Positions 29,868 to 39,790 of a stretch of 63,498 nt of DNA are shown here, piece by piece. How positions within the stretch are numbered: the stretch's first letter is position 1; each line of letters begins with the position of its first letter. A program made the position numbers and the translations under genes. Source of the stretch: Legionellales bacterium. GTDB lineage: Bacteria; Pseudomonadota; Gammaproteobacteria; Legionellales; Legionellaceae. The notes under the pieces are model-generated. The model did not search any database and had not been told where the DNA came from. It saw only the letters and a list, made by a program, of their open reading frames with translations. The stretch spans positions 1 through 63,498 of the forward strand of contig JAGVKL010000057.1 of NCBI GenBank assembly GCA_020050595.1. The letters run 5' to 3'.

Positions 29868-30124
29868 AGTTCGCTACTTCTTCTTAGTGCTTAAATAAGT
29901 CGAATTTAGGTTTAATAAGGAACAACCATTCGTCCTGATTATACCGATGTCGTTAATAAATTCAACATGTTGTTTAGTAAAAATTCGGGCTATGGTGTAC
30001 CCCAGTATATTCGGCTTTATCCATGATCAATGTTTAATCTGGCATTGTTACACTAAATAGGCTTGTAGTGGAGGATACGAGCTAGAAACTATAGGGTCTA
30101 TGCTGAAAAACATGGCTGGGTAAC

Positions 30125-30154
30125 TTTTCCGCTCCCTAACGGTCGCGGTTCGGG
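30125..30154. repeat. Dispersed repeat copy (CCCTAACGGTCGCGG family)
   Basis: A 30-bp match to the unit found three times at 43298-43400 and, diverged, at 32-84. It lies in the 379-bp gene-free gap 29868-30246 between the MFS gene and the downstream end of the Gly-Ala-tailed gene. Apart from this and a short stretch with TTCGGGCTATGG, I see no other structure in the gap. Confidence 0.8.
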
Positions 30155-30246
30155 GCTTCGGCAATTTATTCGTGGGGCGTAGAATTCGAAGTCAGATTGA
30201 ATGGATTAGATTCCATTTTAATATTCATACGTAGACCTGCTAGAAA

Positions 30247-30765
30247 CTACCCAAGATTTACTTTCTTTCCATCACCCACACCATCATCACTAGAAGCAGT
30301 AATTTCTTGTAGTTTCTTTTTAAAAACTTCGCTTTTAGTGCCACCTGCTCCTGCTCCTGCCCCTGCTCCCGCTCCCGCTCCTGCCCCTGCTCCCGCTCCT
30401 GCTACCGCTCCTGCCATAGCATGAGCAGCACCCATAGAGCTAGGGGGACTATCTGCCGTTATTCCTGTTGCTGTTCCTATAGCAGATGCCGGGATTTCTC
30501 CTACCTTCGAGCTTAGCTCTGTATGTAATGCCTTTCTTAATAAGAGTTCATGATTGTATTCAATTGCGGTCTGTAGAGCCGCTTCAAAAGCTTCTTCATT
30601 ATCAACAAGATACATCGATATCAGACTTATATCTTCAATACCTGGCGTGGAACTAAATGCTTCTTTTACCTCAGGCAAATTTAAGGGCGTTGAAAACTCA
30701 AGCAAACTGTGGCCACCACTATAAAATAGCATTACTGAAGTAATCAGTTTTGTAAGAAGAGCCAT
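30247..30765 (-). CDS. C-terminal part of a probable frameshifted effector-like gene, with Gly-Ala repeat
   Basis: 172 residues if read alone from the ATG at 30765. The first 80 residues are helical (MLFYSGGHSLLEF, LNLPEVKEAF), then comes a 24-residue Gly-Ala run encoded by exactly twelve hexanucleotides (30344-30415), then a charged end. It overlaps the upstream reading frame by 22 bases. Adding one A to the AAAAA run at the overlap joins the two frames into a protein of about 475 residues. The natural reading is therefore the 3' half of a broken gene rather than an independent gene. Confidence 0.6.
   Translation of the reverse strand: MALLTKLITSVMLFYSGGHSLLEFSTPLNLPEVKEAFSSTPGIEDISLISMYLVDNEEAFEAALQTAIEYNHELLLRKALHTELSSKVGEIPASAIGTATGITADSPPSSMGAAHAMAGAVAGAGAGAGAGAGAGAGAGAGGTKSEVFKKKLQEITASSDDGVGDGKKVNLG
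30344..30415. repeat. Hexanucleotide microsatellite, 12 units
   Basis: Twelve consecutive 6-bp units of the pattern CCTGCT with C/T and other single changes. On the minus strand they encode alternating Ala-Gly (one Val). Such tracts can gain or lose units by slippage without changing frame. Confidence 0.95.
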
Positions 30766-31655
30766 TTTTCAGCCGAAGCTGTAAATCCAGAGCTGCCTTC
30801 GTCTCTGATTTTTGCAAGGCAACGCAGCTGACATAGCATTGTTCCGGAAATTGCGTTAGAAAAAGGATGAACAAGATGAGAAAAAGCGTACCGATTCCAT
30901 AGTGCCGTTTCCATAAAAGTCATCTGATCAGAGGGTTTAAGATAAGGAATTTCATACCCAGCGCGCGCTAAATCATCGACCGGTAGTGGCATATGCCCTT
31001 TCATTAGCCCTAGGGCGCCACTCCGAGTTGTACTTTGTTGCTCTATTTCTACCTTTCCACGATTTTCACCCGCATAAAATCCACTTTCGTATACATCAGC
31101 TAAGGGCATCTTCACATATCGCCCATTTGCTACCGCAAGATAACAACTCTTTACGATTAATTCTATCTTTTCTCTATTCTCAGGAGACAGGTCAGGATAT
31201 ATTTTTCCTGCTTTTAGCTTGGAAATATAATCAGCATATTCTTTTTCAATATTAGGAAGACCTTCACGTAATTTCCCATCCAACACATCATCAATACTGC
31301 CCCTCTTATCGCTAGGTATCATTGCCCTTAGCTGATCGACATACAGCTTTAATTCAGTAATATCCATCCCATCTATCGTATGTATCAGCGTTTCATAAGC
31401 CAAATGCGTCTCAAAATACCGTCGTGTTGGATCCTCGCTAATTACTTTTGGATCATATGAAACTTCATAGCCTTCTAAACAACTATCCGTAAGTAGTTTT
31501 TTGATCTCTTCCACTTCCTTTTCAGATTTAGAGCCACTCAAATATAATACTTTTAGGCGGGCAACAAGCGCCTCATCACCCTTTTCTCGATAGTGATTGA
31601 TTAGCATCAACAACCCCTGCCCGGGGGAAATGAGTGGCTTTGTTTCTGTAGGCAT
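30744..31655 (-). CDS. N-terminal part of a probable frameshifted effector-like gene
   Basis: 303 residues, no signal peptide or membrane helix, mostly helical. Landmarks are ISPGQGLLMLINHYREKGD near the start and PYLKPSDQMTFMETALWNRY and HPFSNAISGTMLCQL near the end. I do not recognise a named family. The reading frame stops inside a segment (SAEKWLFLQN) whose continuation makes better sense in the next frame (MALLTKLITSVML). The junction is a run of five A on the coding strand. Together with the downstream part it resembles a soluble Legionellales effector-type protein, by style only. Confidence 0.6.
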   Translation of the reverse strand: MPTETKPLISPGQGLLMLINHYREKGDEALVARLKVLYLSGSKSEKEVEEIKKLLTDSCLEGYEVSYDPKVISEDPTRRYFETHLAYETLIHTIDGMDITELKLYVDQLRAMIPSDKRGSIDDVLDGKLREGLPNIEKEYADYISKLKAGKIYPDLSPENREKIELIVKSCYLAVANGRYVKMPLADVYESGFYAGENRGKVEIEQQSTTRSGALGLMKGHMPLPVDDLARAGYEIPYLKPSDQMTFMETALWNRYAFSHLVHPFSNAISGTMLCQLRCLAKIRDEGSSGFTASAEKWLFLQN

Positions 31656-31821
31656 AGTATATATTAAAACCTAATTGTACTAATATTGTATATTATAGCT
31701 GAAAAAAAAAGAAAATCATCTACAGTAGTAGCTTATTGCGTTATACTGCTTGGCTGATTTTAACCTAGAAAAAAGTAGCGCTCGTCGTGAGACTGACTAA
31801 TGTGCCTAGGTTTAGTGGATA

Positions 31822-32217
31822 GTGATGATGAACGAATTAGAAACTGCTATTGAAAAGGCTATTACCGCCGAAGGTGCTAGTAAAGAAGCAAATAAGGCTT
31901 ATTTAGAGTTTATAAAAGCTAATTTTATTATTCCTATTGAAAAAGAATCGGCTGATAGCGAACCTTCCGTATTATATTTGGAAGAGAATCATCAGATTTT
32001 TCTACCTGTTTTTAGCTCAATGGGCTATTTTGATGCATGGGCTTCTGATATTCAGGACAAAATTCAATTATTGAAATTGTCGGGGGTCGATTTATTGAAA
32101 GGAATTGGTGAAAACGTATACGTGAGTTTAAATATCGGTAGTGACGTTTATAAAGAGTTTAATCCTTCAGAGATCGAAAGGATGCGTAGTATGGTGCTAA
32201 AGTTATTTAAGCAATAA
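31822..32217 (+). CDS. SseB-like N-terminal domain protein
   Basis: 131 residues, soluble. The layout of a short helix, then LYLEENHQIFLPVFSSMGYFDAW, a VDLLKGIGENVYVSLNIGSDVYKEF segment and a final helix EIERMRSMV follows the SseB protein N-terminal domain (type III secretion/serine sensitivity enhanced family). The role of that domain is not well defined. The true start may be the second or third of three adjacent ATG-type codons. Convergent with the letE-like gene. Confidence 0.6.
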   Translation: MMMNELETAIEKAITAEGASKEANKAYLEFIKANFIIPIEKESADSEPSVLYLEENHQIFLPVFSSMGYFDAWASDIQDKIQLLKLSGVDLLKGIGENVYVSLNIGSDVYKEFNPSEIERMRSMVLKLFKQ

Positions 32218-32227
32218 GGCTAGTAGG

Positions 32228-32256
32228 GTAGGTTGGGGCGTTTCGACCCAACCTAC
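32228..32256. terminator. Bidirectional hairpin between two convergent genes
   Basis: Perfect 10-bp stem GTAGGTTGGG/CCCAACCTAC with a 9-base loop, placed 10 bp after the SseB-like stop and 27 bp after the letE-like stop. No long T-run. It would form on either transcript. Confidence 0.5.
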
Positions 32257-32283
32257 TGCTTCTAGAGTCTAGGATATCTGTCA

Positions 32284-32667
32284 TCAAGCAACCAAATCAA
32301 TAACCTGGTAACCAACTGCTGCTGATGCAGCGATTAAGCCCGAAATTTCTATTACTTTGGCAAAAAAATTGCTCATATTTTCATAGAATGAATGATCGTT
32401 AGCTGCCTCTTTGGAGGATTTTTTTACTTCTTCTAAGTCATCCTGCTCAGCTCTTAATGCAAATAAAGGCTCTTCGCCATAAAAGCCGGCCCACCACCCC
32501 TCTAACCATTGCTCACTTTCTCTTGAGCCTGATTTAAAAGGATTCTCAGCTTCACCGACCTCTGCTAATGCGCACTCATAGCCATAGACATAACATTCTT
32601 CAAAGCTTGGGTGTTCAACATTAAAGCGCAGTTTAATGTGTGGTAACAACGCTGTCATAGTGTTCAT
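32284..32667 (-). CDS. letE: LetE-like transmission trait enhancer
   Basis: 127 residues. The conserved-looking core FEECYVYGYECALAEV, ENPFKSGSRESEQWLEGWW and AGFYGEEPLF, and the position next to pdxH and the sdh-suc block, match my memory of Legionella LetE (next to the same genes in L. pneumophila). LetE promotes expression of transmission-phase traits together with LetA/LetS; its mechanism is not established. Here a short hydrophobic stretch (about 110-124) ends the protein. AGGGGG lies 8 bases before the ATG. The name is a recollection, not a computed match. Confidence 0.6.
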   Translation of the reverse strand: MNTMTALLPHIKLRFNVEHPSFEECYVYGYECALAEVGEAENPFKSGSRESEQWLEGWWAGFYGEEPLFALRAEQDDLEEVKKSSKEAANDHSFYENMSNFFAKVIEISGLIAASAAVGYQVIDLVA

Positions 32668-32818
32668 ATTGATTACCCCCTAGTTAGAAACAATTGGCTT
32701 TTTCATACAAAGCTACCAATTGACTTAGGTTCATTTTACGACGTTATGGTTTATATGAAAATCATCCTGAAAATAATTTACGCATTCTTGACAATTTGGA
32801 TGCGTTTTTTGGAGTCTT

Positions 32819-33466
32819 CTAGGGAGCTAATCGTCGGTGTTTCCATTGATAAGCTTCCCTATAATAGTGAATGCGGTCGTGGAGGCGATTATCGCGGCCT
32901 TGCCAAAATTCTATTTCATCAGGGATTACGATATAGCCCCCCCAATGGTTAGGCCTAACTACGGGTTTTTGTTGGTGTTCGGCAATCAAGAGATTCAATC
33001 GTTGCTCAAGTTCTTGCCGATTTTTGACTGCTGTGCTTTGAGGGGAAGCGATGGCGCTTAATTGGCTTGTGTGGGGCCTTGAGAGAAAATAGGTATCGGA
33101 TTGCTCTTGACTCGTTTGCTTGACTCGCCCGCGAATTCTTACCTGCCGCGCCATTTCAGGCCAATAAAAATTAAGCGCTACATAGGGGTGCTTTTGGATC
33201 TGCAGCGCTTTGGTGCTTTGATAATTGGTATAAAAAACAAATGTGCCATCATTGGTTTCTTTTAAAAGTACGACCCGAGAATCAGGATGGCCTTGTTCAT
33301 CAACAGTTGAAAGGACCATAGCTGTAGGGTCACTTTTTTCAGTTTTAACAACTTCGGCAAACCAGCACTCAAATTGCTCAAGAGGGCACGCTGGAATATG
33401 CTCTTCACTTAGGCTTAAATTGCCGTATTCGCGTCGAATATCTGCTATCGTTTTCCATTGTGCCAT
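32819..33466 (-). CDS. pdxH: Pyridoxamine 5'-phosphate oxidase
   Basis: FMN enzyme that oxidises PNP or PMP to pyridoxal phosphate. Landmarks: [21 protein letters not shown] (FMN/PLP binding), [36 protein letters not shown] and the C-terminal [11 protein letters not shown] and HRRLAP ending typical of PdxH. 215 residues, normal. It starts only 6 bp after the sucD stop, so it is probably cotranscribed with the TCA-cycle genes. Confidence 0.96.
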   Translation of the reverse strand: MAQWKTIADIRREYGNLSLSEEHIPACPLEQFECWFAEVVKTEKSDPTAMVLSTVDEQGHPDSRVVLLKETNDGTFVFYTNYQSTKALQIQKHPYVALNFYWPEMARQVRIRGRVKQTSQEQSDTYFLSRPHTSQLSAIASPQSTAVKNRQELEQRLNLLIAEHQQKPVVRPNHWGGYIVIPDEIEFWQGRDNRLHDRIHYYREAYQWKHRRLAP

Positions 33467-33472
33467 CGATCA

Positions 33473-34348
33473 TTACCAACCAGTTACTTCAGCAATCGCA
33501 TCACCTAGTTCAGCTGGTGAGCGAACCGTTTTAGCTCCTGCTGCTTCAAGCGCTCTAAATTTATCAGCGGCCGTTCCCTTACCACCAGAAATGATAGCGC
33601 CAGCATGCCCCATACGTTTACCCGCCGGTGCTGTAACACCCGCGATGTAAGAAACAACCGGCTTGGTCACGTGATTTTTTATATAGTCTGCGGCTTCTTC
33701 TTCCGCTGTTCCACCAATTTCACCCACTAAAATAATCGCTTCCGTTTGAGGATCTTTTTCGAAAAGAGCAAGTACATCAATAAACGAAGTACCTGGAATA
33801 GGATCACCGCCAATACCTACGCAAGTGCTCTGGCCGAAGCCTTTATCGGTCGTTTGTTTAACGGCTTCGTAAGTTAAGGTACCTGAGCGCGATACAATCC
33901 CCACTTTACCTGGTAAGTGGATAGAGCCAGGCATAATCCCAATTTTACATTCGCCTGGGGTAATGACGCCTGGGCAGTTAGGCCCTATTAATCGGCTGTC
34001 TGTATTGTTTTCTAGATAGACCTTCACTTGCAACATATCAAGCACCGGCACACCCTCGGTAATGCAAACAATTAACTTAATGCCCGCATCCGCTGCTTCT
34101 AAAATAGAATCTTTACAAAAGGGAGCAGGCACATAAATAACGCTCGCATCCGCGCCTGTTTCTTCAACGGCTTCTCTTACGGTATTAAAAACGGGTAAAT
34201 CAAGATGCCTTTGCCCGCCTTTACCCGGCGTAACACCGCCCACCATTTTGGTACCATAACTTAGGGCTTGCTCAGAATGAAAAGTCCCCTGCTTGCCCGT
34301 AAATCCCTGACAAATTACTTTGGTATTTTTGTTTACTAATATACTCAT
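33473..34348 (-). CDS. sucD: Succinyl-CoA synthetase, alpha subunit
   Basis: With SucC converts succinyl-CoA to succinate with substrate-level phosphorylation. The CoA-binding motif [15 protein letters not shown] is at the N-terminus, and the phosphorylated histidine lies in [14 protein letters not shown] near residue 245. 291 residues from the ATG at 34348, which starts 1 base after the sucC stop. A longer start inside sucC is less likely. Confidence 0.97.
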   Translation of the reverse strand: MSILVNKNTKVICQGFTGKQGTFHSEQALSYGTKMVGGVTPGKGGQRHLDLPVFNTVREAVEETGADASVIYVPAPFCKDSILEAADAGIKLIVCITEGVPVLDMLQVKVYLENNTDSRLIGPNCPGVITPGECKIGIMPGSIHLPGKVGIVSRSGTLTYEAVKQTTDKGFGQSTCVGIGGDPIPGTSFIDVLALFEKDPQTEAIILVGEIGGTAEEEAADYIKNHVTKPVVSYIAGVTAPAGKRMGHAGAIISGGKGTAADKFRALEAAGAKTVRSPAELGDAIAEVTGW

Positions 34349-34349
34349 G

Positions 34350-35513
34350 TTAAGCCTCAATAGCCGCTACAATTTTCTTGGCTGCATCGGTTAAACTGGT
34401 TGCAGCAATCACATTTAAATCACTTTTATTTAAAATATCAGCACCTAAAGTAGCATTGTTACCTTCAAGACGGACAACAACAGGTACATTGACATTCACT
34501 TCTTTTACCGCGGCAAGAATACCTTCAGCAATCAAATCACAACGGACGATTCCACCAAAGATATTCACTAAAATACCTTTGACGTTTTCATCGGAAAGAA
34601 TAATTTTAAACGCTTCGCTAACACGCTCTTTGGTCGCACCACCACCTACATCAAGGAAATTTGCAGGCTCACCGCCATAGAGTTTGATCACATCCATGGT
34701 AGCCATAGCAAGTCCTGCACCATTCACCATACAGCCGATTTGGCCATCTAGCGGGATATAATTTAACTCCCACTCCTGGGCGCGATTAACTCGCTCATCT
34801 TCTTGCGTGGTATCCCGCATGGCTTTTAACTTAGGATGGCGATAAAGCGCATTATCATCAATCGTCACTTTACCATCTAAGCAAATTAATTGCCCTGTTT
34901 GGGTGACCACTAATGGATTAATTTCCAAAAGACTTAAATCACATTCAACAAACATCTTGCCAAGCGCTATCATTAAATGGGTAAATTGTTTGATTTGGTC
35001 TTCTGTAAGGCCTAATTTAAATCCAACATCACGGCATTGAAAAGGCATAACACCAACAACGGGATCAACCGTTACTTTAAAAATTTTCTCAGGGGTTTCT
35101 TCCGCTACCTTCTCAATTTCTACCCCGCCTTCGGTGGAGGCCATAATAACAATACGACGAGATGCTCGATCAACAACAGCACCTAAGTAAAGCTCTCTGG
35201 CAATATCGCTGGTTTCTTCGACCAATACAGCATGCACCGGTTGACCATTTGCATCGGTTTGATACGTCACTAGCCGCGTGCCTAATAGCGATTGAACAAA
35301 ATGACCTAATTCTTCTTTGTTCGAAACTAATTTTACACCACCAGCTTTACCTCGACCGCCGGCATGCACTTGCGCTTTAACCACCCAACGAGGTGTGGAT
35401 AGTTGGGTAGTTACTTTCAATGCATCATCCACATTGTAAGCAACCTCACCATTAGGAACAGGTAAACCGTAGCTAGCAAAAAGTTCTTTAGCTTGGTATT
35501 CATGTAAATTCAT
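34350..35513 (-). CDS. sucC: Succinyl-CoA synthetase, beta subunit
   Basis: ATP-grasp subunit of the enzyme. Starts [20 protein letters not shown], the family N-terminus, with AAGG upstream. It carries [16 protein letters not shown] (nucleotide binding) and [12 protein letters not shown]. 387 residues. Sequence upstream of 35513 belongs to a repeat element (35532-35686), so a start at 35561 is rejected. The repeat separates sucC from sucB. Confidence 0.97.
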   Translation of the reverse strand: MNLHEYQAKELFASYGLPVPNGEVAYNVDDALKVTTQLSTPRWVVKAQVHAGGRGKAGGVKLVSNKEELGHFVQSLLGTRLVTYQTDANGQPVHAVLVEETSDIARELYLGAVVDRASRRIVIMASTEGGVEIEKVAEETPEKIFKVTVDPVVGVMPFQCRDVGFKLGLTEDQIKQFTHLMIALGKMFVECDLSLLEINPLVVTQTGQLICLDGKVTIDDNALYRHPKLKAMRDTTQEDERVNRAQEWELNYIPLDGQIGCMVNGAGLAMATMDVIKLYGGEPANFLDVGGGATKERVSEAFKIILSDENVKGILVNIFGGIVRCDLIAEGILAAVKEVNVNVPVVVRLEGNNATLGADILNKSDLNVIAATSLTDAAKKIVAAIEA

Positions 35514-35531
35514 TCTAAGTACCTTATAAAA

Positions 35532-35686
35532 ACGTAACCATTCACTAGGGTCTGTTGACATTTCACCTCAGAACCTACGCCCCGTGGCTTGCCCACGGGG
35601 TCCATGGATTGTGCGAACAAGTCGCGAAACGTAGGCTATTAGAGAGTTGTAAAGCAATTGTCACAGATCGAGTGGATAGTTACATA
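35532..35686. repeat. MITE-like element, copy 1 (between sucB and sucC)
   Basis: The left end GTAACCATTCACTAGGGTCT and the right end (complement GTAACTATCCACTCGATCTG) are diverged terminal inverted repeats. The inside has the hairpin CCCCGTGG-loop-CCACGGGG and the segment GGATTGTGCGAACAAGTCGC. Related copies lie at 50115-50239 and, inverted, at 62725-62846. Confidence 0.8.
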
Positions 35687-35694
35687 AAACTAAT

Positions 35695-36900
35695 TTAAAC
35701 GTTTAGTAACAATCGAGAGGGATCCTCTAATAACTCCTTCACACTCACTAAAAATTGTACGGAATCTTTGCCATCAATAAGGCGGTGATCGTAAGACAAT
35801 GCGATATACATCATCGGACGAATAACGATTTCTCCTTTTTCCACCACAGGACGGTCTTCAATCTTATGCATACCTAAGATACCCGTTTGCGGCGGATTAA
35901 TAATAGGCGTTGCCAATAAAGAGCCGAAGACCCCACCATTGGTAATGGTAAAGGTACCGCCTTGCATTTCATCCATCGATAACTTACCTTGGCGTGCCCG
36001 CGTAGCTGCATCACTAATTTTCTGTTCAATATCAGCCATGCTTAATTGATCAGCATCTCTTATAACCGGCACGACTAAACCTCGCTCGGTAGAAACCGCA
36101 ATACCGACGTCATAATAGCCGTGATAAATAATATCTTGGCCATCAATTGAGGCATTGACTGCAGGGAAGCGTTTTAGCGATTCTACGACTGCTTTAGTGA
36201 AGAATGACATAAAACCCAGTTTAACACCGTGCTTCTTTTCAAATGTGTCTTTATATTGTGCTCGTAGATCCATCACGGCTTTAAGGTTAACCTCGTTAAA
36301 GGTCGTTAACATAGCGGCATTATGTTGGGCTTCAACCAAACGCTCCGCAATTTTGGCACGCAACCGAGACATAGGTACACGTCGTTCTTCTCGTGCTCCC
36401 ATAGGGGCATGATCAGCCTTAATGACCTCGGGTTTAGTTATTGATTTTTCCGATGGTCTATTGCGATTGGATTCAATAAAAGAGACTACGTCTTCTTTAG
36501 TAATACGGCCATCCTTTCCTGAGCCTTTAATTTGACTGGGTTGTAAATCATTTTCAGCCATTAAACGCCGCACCGCAGGACTTGTGGACTTATCCTCTAA
36601 TGGGCTTGTTTTTTCAGAAGACGACTCTTTTTTTACTTCTTCCTTAGGCTGAGCCGTCCCTTTACCCTCACCAATGCGTGCTAATAGCTCGCCGGAGCGA
36701 ACCGTGTCTCCTTCTTTAAAGAGAATAGCTTCGATAACACCATCAGCAGGTGCGGGTACTTCAAGCACTACTTTATCCGTTTCTAAATCAAGTATGTTTT
36801 CATCCCGACTAACTTTATCACCGACTTTTTTATGCCAAGTGGCAATCGTAGCGTCAGCTACGGACTCGGGTAAGGCAGGTACTTTGACTTCGATTGACAT
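35695..36900 (-). CDS. sucB: Dihydrolipoamide succinyltransferase (E2 of 2-oxoglutarate dehydrogenase)
   Basis: Core acyltransferase of the 2-oxoglutarate dehydrogenase complex. The N-terminal lipoyl domain has the lipoylated lysine in [15 protein letters not shown] charged linker leads to the E3-binding domain ([20 protein letters not shown], about 107-125), and the C-terminal catalytic domain ends with [11 protein letters not shown], holding the catalytic His and Asp. 401 residues, one lipoyl domain, as in E. coli. E3 (lpd) is not in the window. It follows sucA by 27 bp. Confidence 0.97.
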   Translation of the reverse strand: MSIEVKVPALPESVADATIATWHKKVGDKVSRDENILDLETDKVVLEVPAPADGVIEAILFKEGDTVRSGELLARIGEGKGTAQPKEEVKKESSSEKTSPLEDKSTSPAVRRLMAENDLQPSQIKGSGKDGRITKEDVVSFIESNRNRPSEKSITKPEVIKADHAPMGAREERRVPMSRLRAKIAERLVEAQHNAAMLTTFNEVNLKAVMDLRAQYKDTFEKKHGVKLGFMSFFTKAVVESLKRFPAVNASIDGQDIIYHGYYDVGIAVSTERGLVVPVIRDADQLSMADIEQKISDAATRARQGKLSMDEMQGGTFTITNGGVFGSLLATPIINPPQTGILGMHKIEDRPVVEKGEIVIRPMMYIALSYDHRLIDGKDSVQFLVSVKELLEDPSRLLLNV

Positions 36901-36927
36901 AATGATACCTTCTTTATTTTTAAAATA

Positions 36928-39738
36928 TTAATCCAACAGAGCTTGTTCAACTAAATCCTGCTGCTCCTTAGCGTGGAGATAAGGGCTCCCTACAGCAGGC
37001 GATGCAGCAAATCCTCGCCCTGCGTAAAGTAATTTTTGTCCTGTATGTAAGCAATCAATAATATTGTGCTGGGAAGAGAACCAAACGCCCTGATTTTGCG
37101 GCTCTTCTTGACACCAAATAATAGTTTTCGCCTGCTTATATTTTGCTAATTCTTTCACTAATGCCTCTTTAGGGAAAGGATATAGCTGCTCTATACGCAC
37201 GATAGCTATATGATTTAATGCTTGATCACGGCGTTTTTGCAATAAATCATAATAAACCTTTCCGCAACATAAGACGACTTTCGTCACTTTATCCGCTTCA
37301 ATGCCATCAATTTCAGGGATAACATTATAAAATTGCCCCCCTGTTAAATCGGCAATGGAGGATACTGCTAATTTATGGCGTAGTAAACTCTTAGGTGTCA
37401 TCACAATTAAGGGCTTGCGGAATTTACGAATTAATTGGCGGCGCAAAAGATGAAAGATTTGAGCGGGTGTAGTTGGCGTACAGACTTGGATATTCTGTTG
37501 TGCACAAAGTTGCATAAACCGTTCAAGACGAGCTGATGAGTGCTCGGGGCCTTGGCCTTCGTAGCCATGCGGTAATAACATAACCAAGCCACATAAACGC
37601 CCCCATTTTTGCTCACCTGAGCTAATAAATTGATCAATAACCACTTGCGCACCGTTGGCGAAATCCCCAAATTGCGCTTCCCATAATACCAGCGAAGCCG
37701 GTTCTGAAGCGGCATAGCCGTATTCAAAAGCAAGAACCGCCTCTTCTGATAAAACAGAATCAATAACCATAAAAGGCCGAGTAGGTTCAGCCGCCGCTTT
37801 TTCCAATGGTATATAACTCTCTCCGTTTTCTACATCATGCAAAACCGCATGGCGATGAGCAAAGGTTCCACGACCGCTATCTTGACCTGATAACCGCACA
37901 CCATAACCCTCGTCTAACAACGTAGCATAGGCCATGGTCTCTGCATATCCCCAATTAATGGGTAATTCGTCCGTGGTCATCTTTTCGCGCTCTTGCATCA
38001 ATTTTTTAACCACTGGATGTAAGGAAAAACCCTCTGGTAATTTTTGTAATATTTTCGATAATCGGCGAATCGTTGCTTCACTGACCGTCGTATCGGCTTT
38101 ATCTGTCCAGTCTGCATGAATATAAGGAGTCCAATCAACCGATAACTTGCCTTCGTAATCCCCATGTACCGTATTAACAACGGCCTCACCTTTATCCAAA
38201 TGGTTACGATAATCTTCCATTAAATCATCAACTTCTTTTTGGCTAATGAGGCCGGCTTTGATAAGCTTATCAGCATAGAGCTCGCGCAACGGGCGCATGC
38301 TTTTTATCTTTTTATACATTTCAGGTTGTGTAACCGAAGGTTCGTCCGCTTCGTTATGGCCATGTCGACGATAGCAGACGAGATCAATAACCACATCCCG
38401 CTTGAATTTCATGCGAAATTCAAATGCAATTTGGGTTGCAAAAATCACGGCTTCTGGATCATCGCCATTGACATGAAGAATAGGAGCCTGCACCATTTTT
38501 GCGACATCCGTGCAATACAGTGTAGAGCGTGCATCTAAGGGGTTAGACGTCGTAAAACCAATTTGATTATTAATAACGATATGCACCGTACCGCCTGTGC
38601 AATAACCGCGGGCTTGAGAAAAATTAAAGGTTTCCATAACCACGCCTTGCCCTGCAAATGCTGCATCGCCATGAAGCACAACAGGAACAACCATATTTTT
38701 CTTTTCTAAGTCTTGACGACGGCGCAACCGTGAGCGGGCTGAACCTTGTACCACCGGGCCAATAATCTCAAGGTGGGATGGATTGAAAGCTAGAGCTACA
38801 TGGACAATTTCCCCGGCTTTTGTGCGCAAATCAGAAGAAAACCCTAAATGGTATTTAACGTCTCCTGTACGCTCAGAATTTACTTTTCCTTCAAATTCTT
38901 GGAAAAGCTCATTCGGCTCTTTACCTAACACATTAACTAATACATTTAATCGACCACGATGGGCCATGCCTATAATCAGCTCTTTTACAGCCCGTGCACC
39001 GCCTAATCGAATAAGCTCTTGCATCATAGGCACAAGCGAATCGCCCCCTTCAAGCGAGAAACGTTTTTGCCCTACATAGCGAGTACCTAAATAACGCTCA
39101 AGGCCATCCGCTGCGATTAGATCTTTTAGAATGTCTTTCTTCTGCTCGGTAGTAAATGTAGCCCTGCCTCTTACCGGCTCCAATTTCTCTTGCAGCCATT
39201 CAACCTCTTCGTTATCAGAGATGTGCATGTATTCAATACCAATACTGCCACAATAAGTTTCCCGCAAAGCCTGGTATATCTCGCGCAACGGCATTTGTTG
39301 CTTGCCAAATGTTTTTCCTACAAAAAAATGATGATCTAAATCACTTTCAGAGAGATGGTGATAAGCTAAATCTAAATTCGGGAGCGCTTCTCGCTTCACC
39401 ATGTCCAAGGGATCTAATTTAGCGGCATGATGCCCTAGTGTACGGTAAGCATTAATAAGATTTGCGACTTGGGCTTGCTTAGCATCAGCGGTTACAACAA
39501 TGGGCGCTGAAGATTTTTTATCTGCATGTTCTAAAAAATAATCGCGGATGGTACGGTGTGAGACATCAGTAGCATGACCGTTAACCTTAGGCAACGCATC
39601 GAAAGCAACTCGCCAATCTTTGGGCACAGAGTGAGGATCAGCTAAATAATCCTCATATAGGCCATCAACATAAGCCATACTGCCGCCGGATAAATACGAC
39701 GTAGCTAATTCATCTTGCCAATTACCACTACCACTCAT
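36928..39738 (-). CDS. sucA: 2-oxoglutarate dehydrogenase, E1 component
   Basis: Thiamine-diphosphate enzyme that decarboxylates 2-oxoglutarate. The N-terminus SGGSMAYVDGLYEDYLADP is the E2-contact segment of the family. The TPP motif spans HGDAAFAGQGVVMET to VINNQIGFTTSNP, and the C-terminal half carries PHGYEGQGPEHSSARLERF. About 936 residues, as expected. The ATG at 39738 (MSGSGNWQ) has GGAG 9 bases upstream; the longer start at 39804 overlaps sdhB. Confidence 0.97.
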   Translation of the reverse strand: MSGSGNWQDELATSYLSGGSMAYVDGLYEDYLADPHSVPKDWRVAFDALPKVNGHATDVSHRTIRDYFLEHADKKSSAPIVVTADAKQAQVANLINAYRTLGHHAAKLDPLDMVKREALPNLDLAYHHLSESDLDHHFFVGKTFGKQQMPLREIYQALRETYCGSIGIEYMHISDNEEVEWLQEKLEPVRGRATFTTEQKKDILKDLIAADGLERYLGTRYVGQKRFSLEGGDSLVPMMQELIRLGGARAVKELIIGMAHRGRLNVLVNVLGKEPNELFQEFEGKVNSERTGDVKYHLGFSSDLRTKAGEIVHVALAFNPSHLEIIGPVVQGSARSRLRRRQDLEKKNMVVPVVLHGDAAFAGQGVVMETFNFSQARGYCTGGTVHIVINNQIGFTTSNPLDARSTLYCTDVAKMVQAPILHVNGDDPEAVIFATQIAFEFRMKFKRDVVIDLVCYRRHGHNEADEPSVTQPEMYKKIKSMRPLRELYADKLIKAGLISQKEVDDLMEDYRNHLDKGEAVVNTVHGDYEGKLSVDWTPYIHADWTDKADTTVSEATIRRLSKILQKLPEGFSLHPVVKKLMQEREKMTTDELPINWGYAETMAYATLLDEGYGVRLSGQDSGRGTFAHRHAVLHDVENGESYIPLEKAAAEPTRPFMVIDSVLSEEAVLAFEYGYAASEPASLVLWEAQFGDFANGAQVVIDQFISSGEQKWGRLCGLVMLLPHGYEGQGPEHSSARLERFMQLCAQQNIQVCTPTTPAQIFHLLRRQLIRKFRKPLIVMTPKSLLRHKLAVSSIADLTGGQFYNVIPEIDGIEADKVTKVVLCCGKVYYDLLQKRRDQALNHIAIVRIEQLYPFPKEALVKELAKYKQAKTIIWCQEEPQNQGVWFSSQHNIIDCLHTGQKLLYAGRGFAASPAVGSPYLHAKEQQDLVEQALLD

Positions 39739-39790
39739 TATTTTTTCTCCAAGGGGAAACGACTTAAGTGTACTTGCGTCCACTGCTAAC

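Noticed and set aside
30744..30765. Programmed -1 ribosomal frameshift
   Set aside because: The five-A run is not in a canonical X-XXY-YYZ slippery context in the upstream frame and no clear stimulatory structure is visible; a mutation is the simpler reading.
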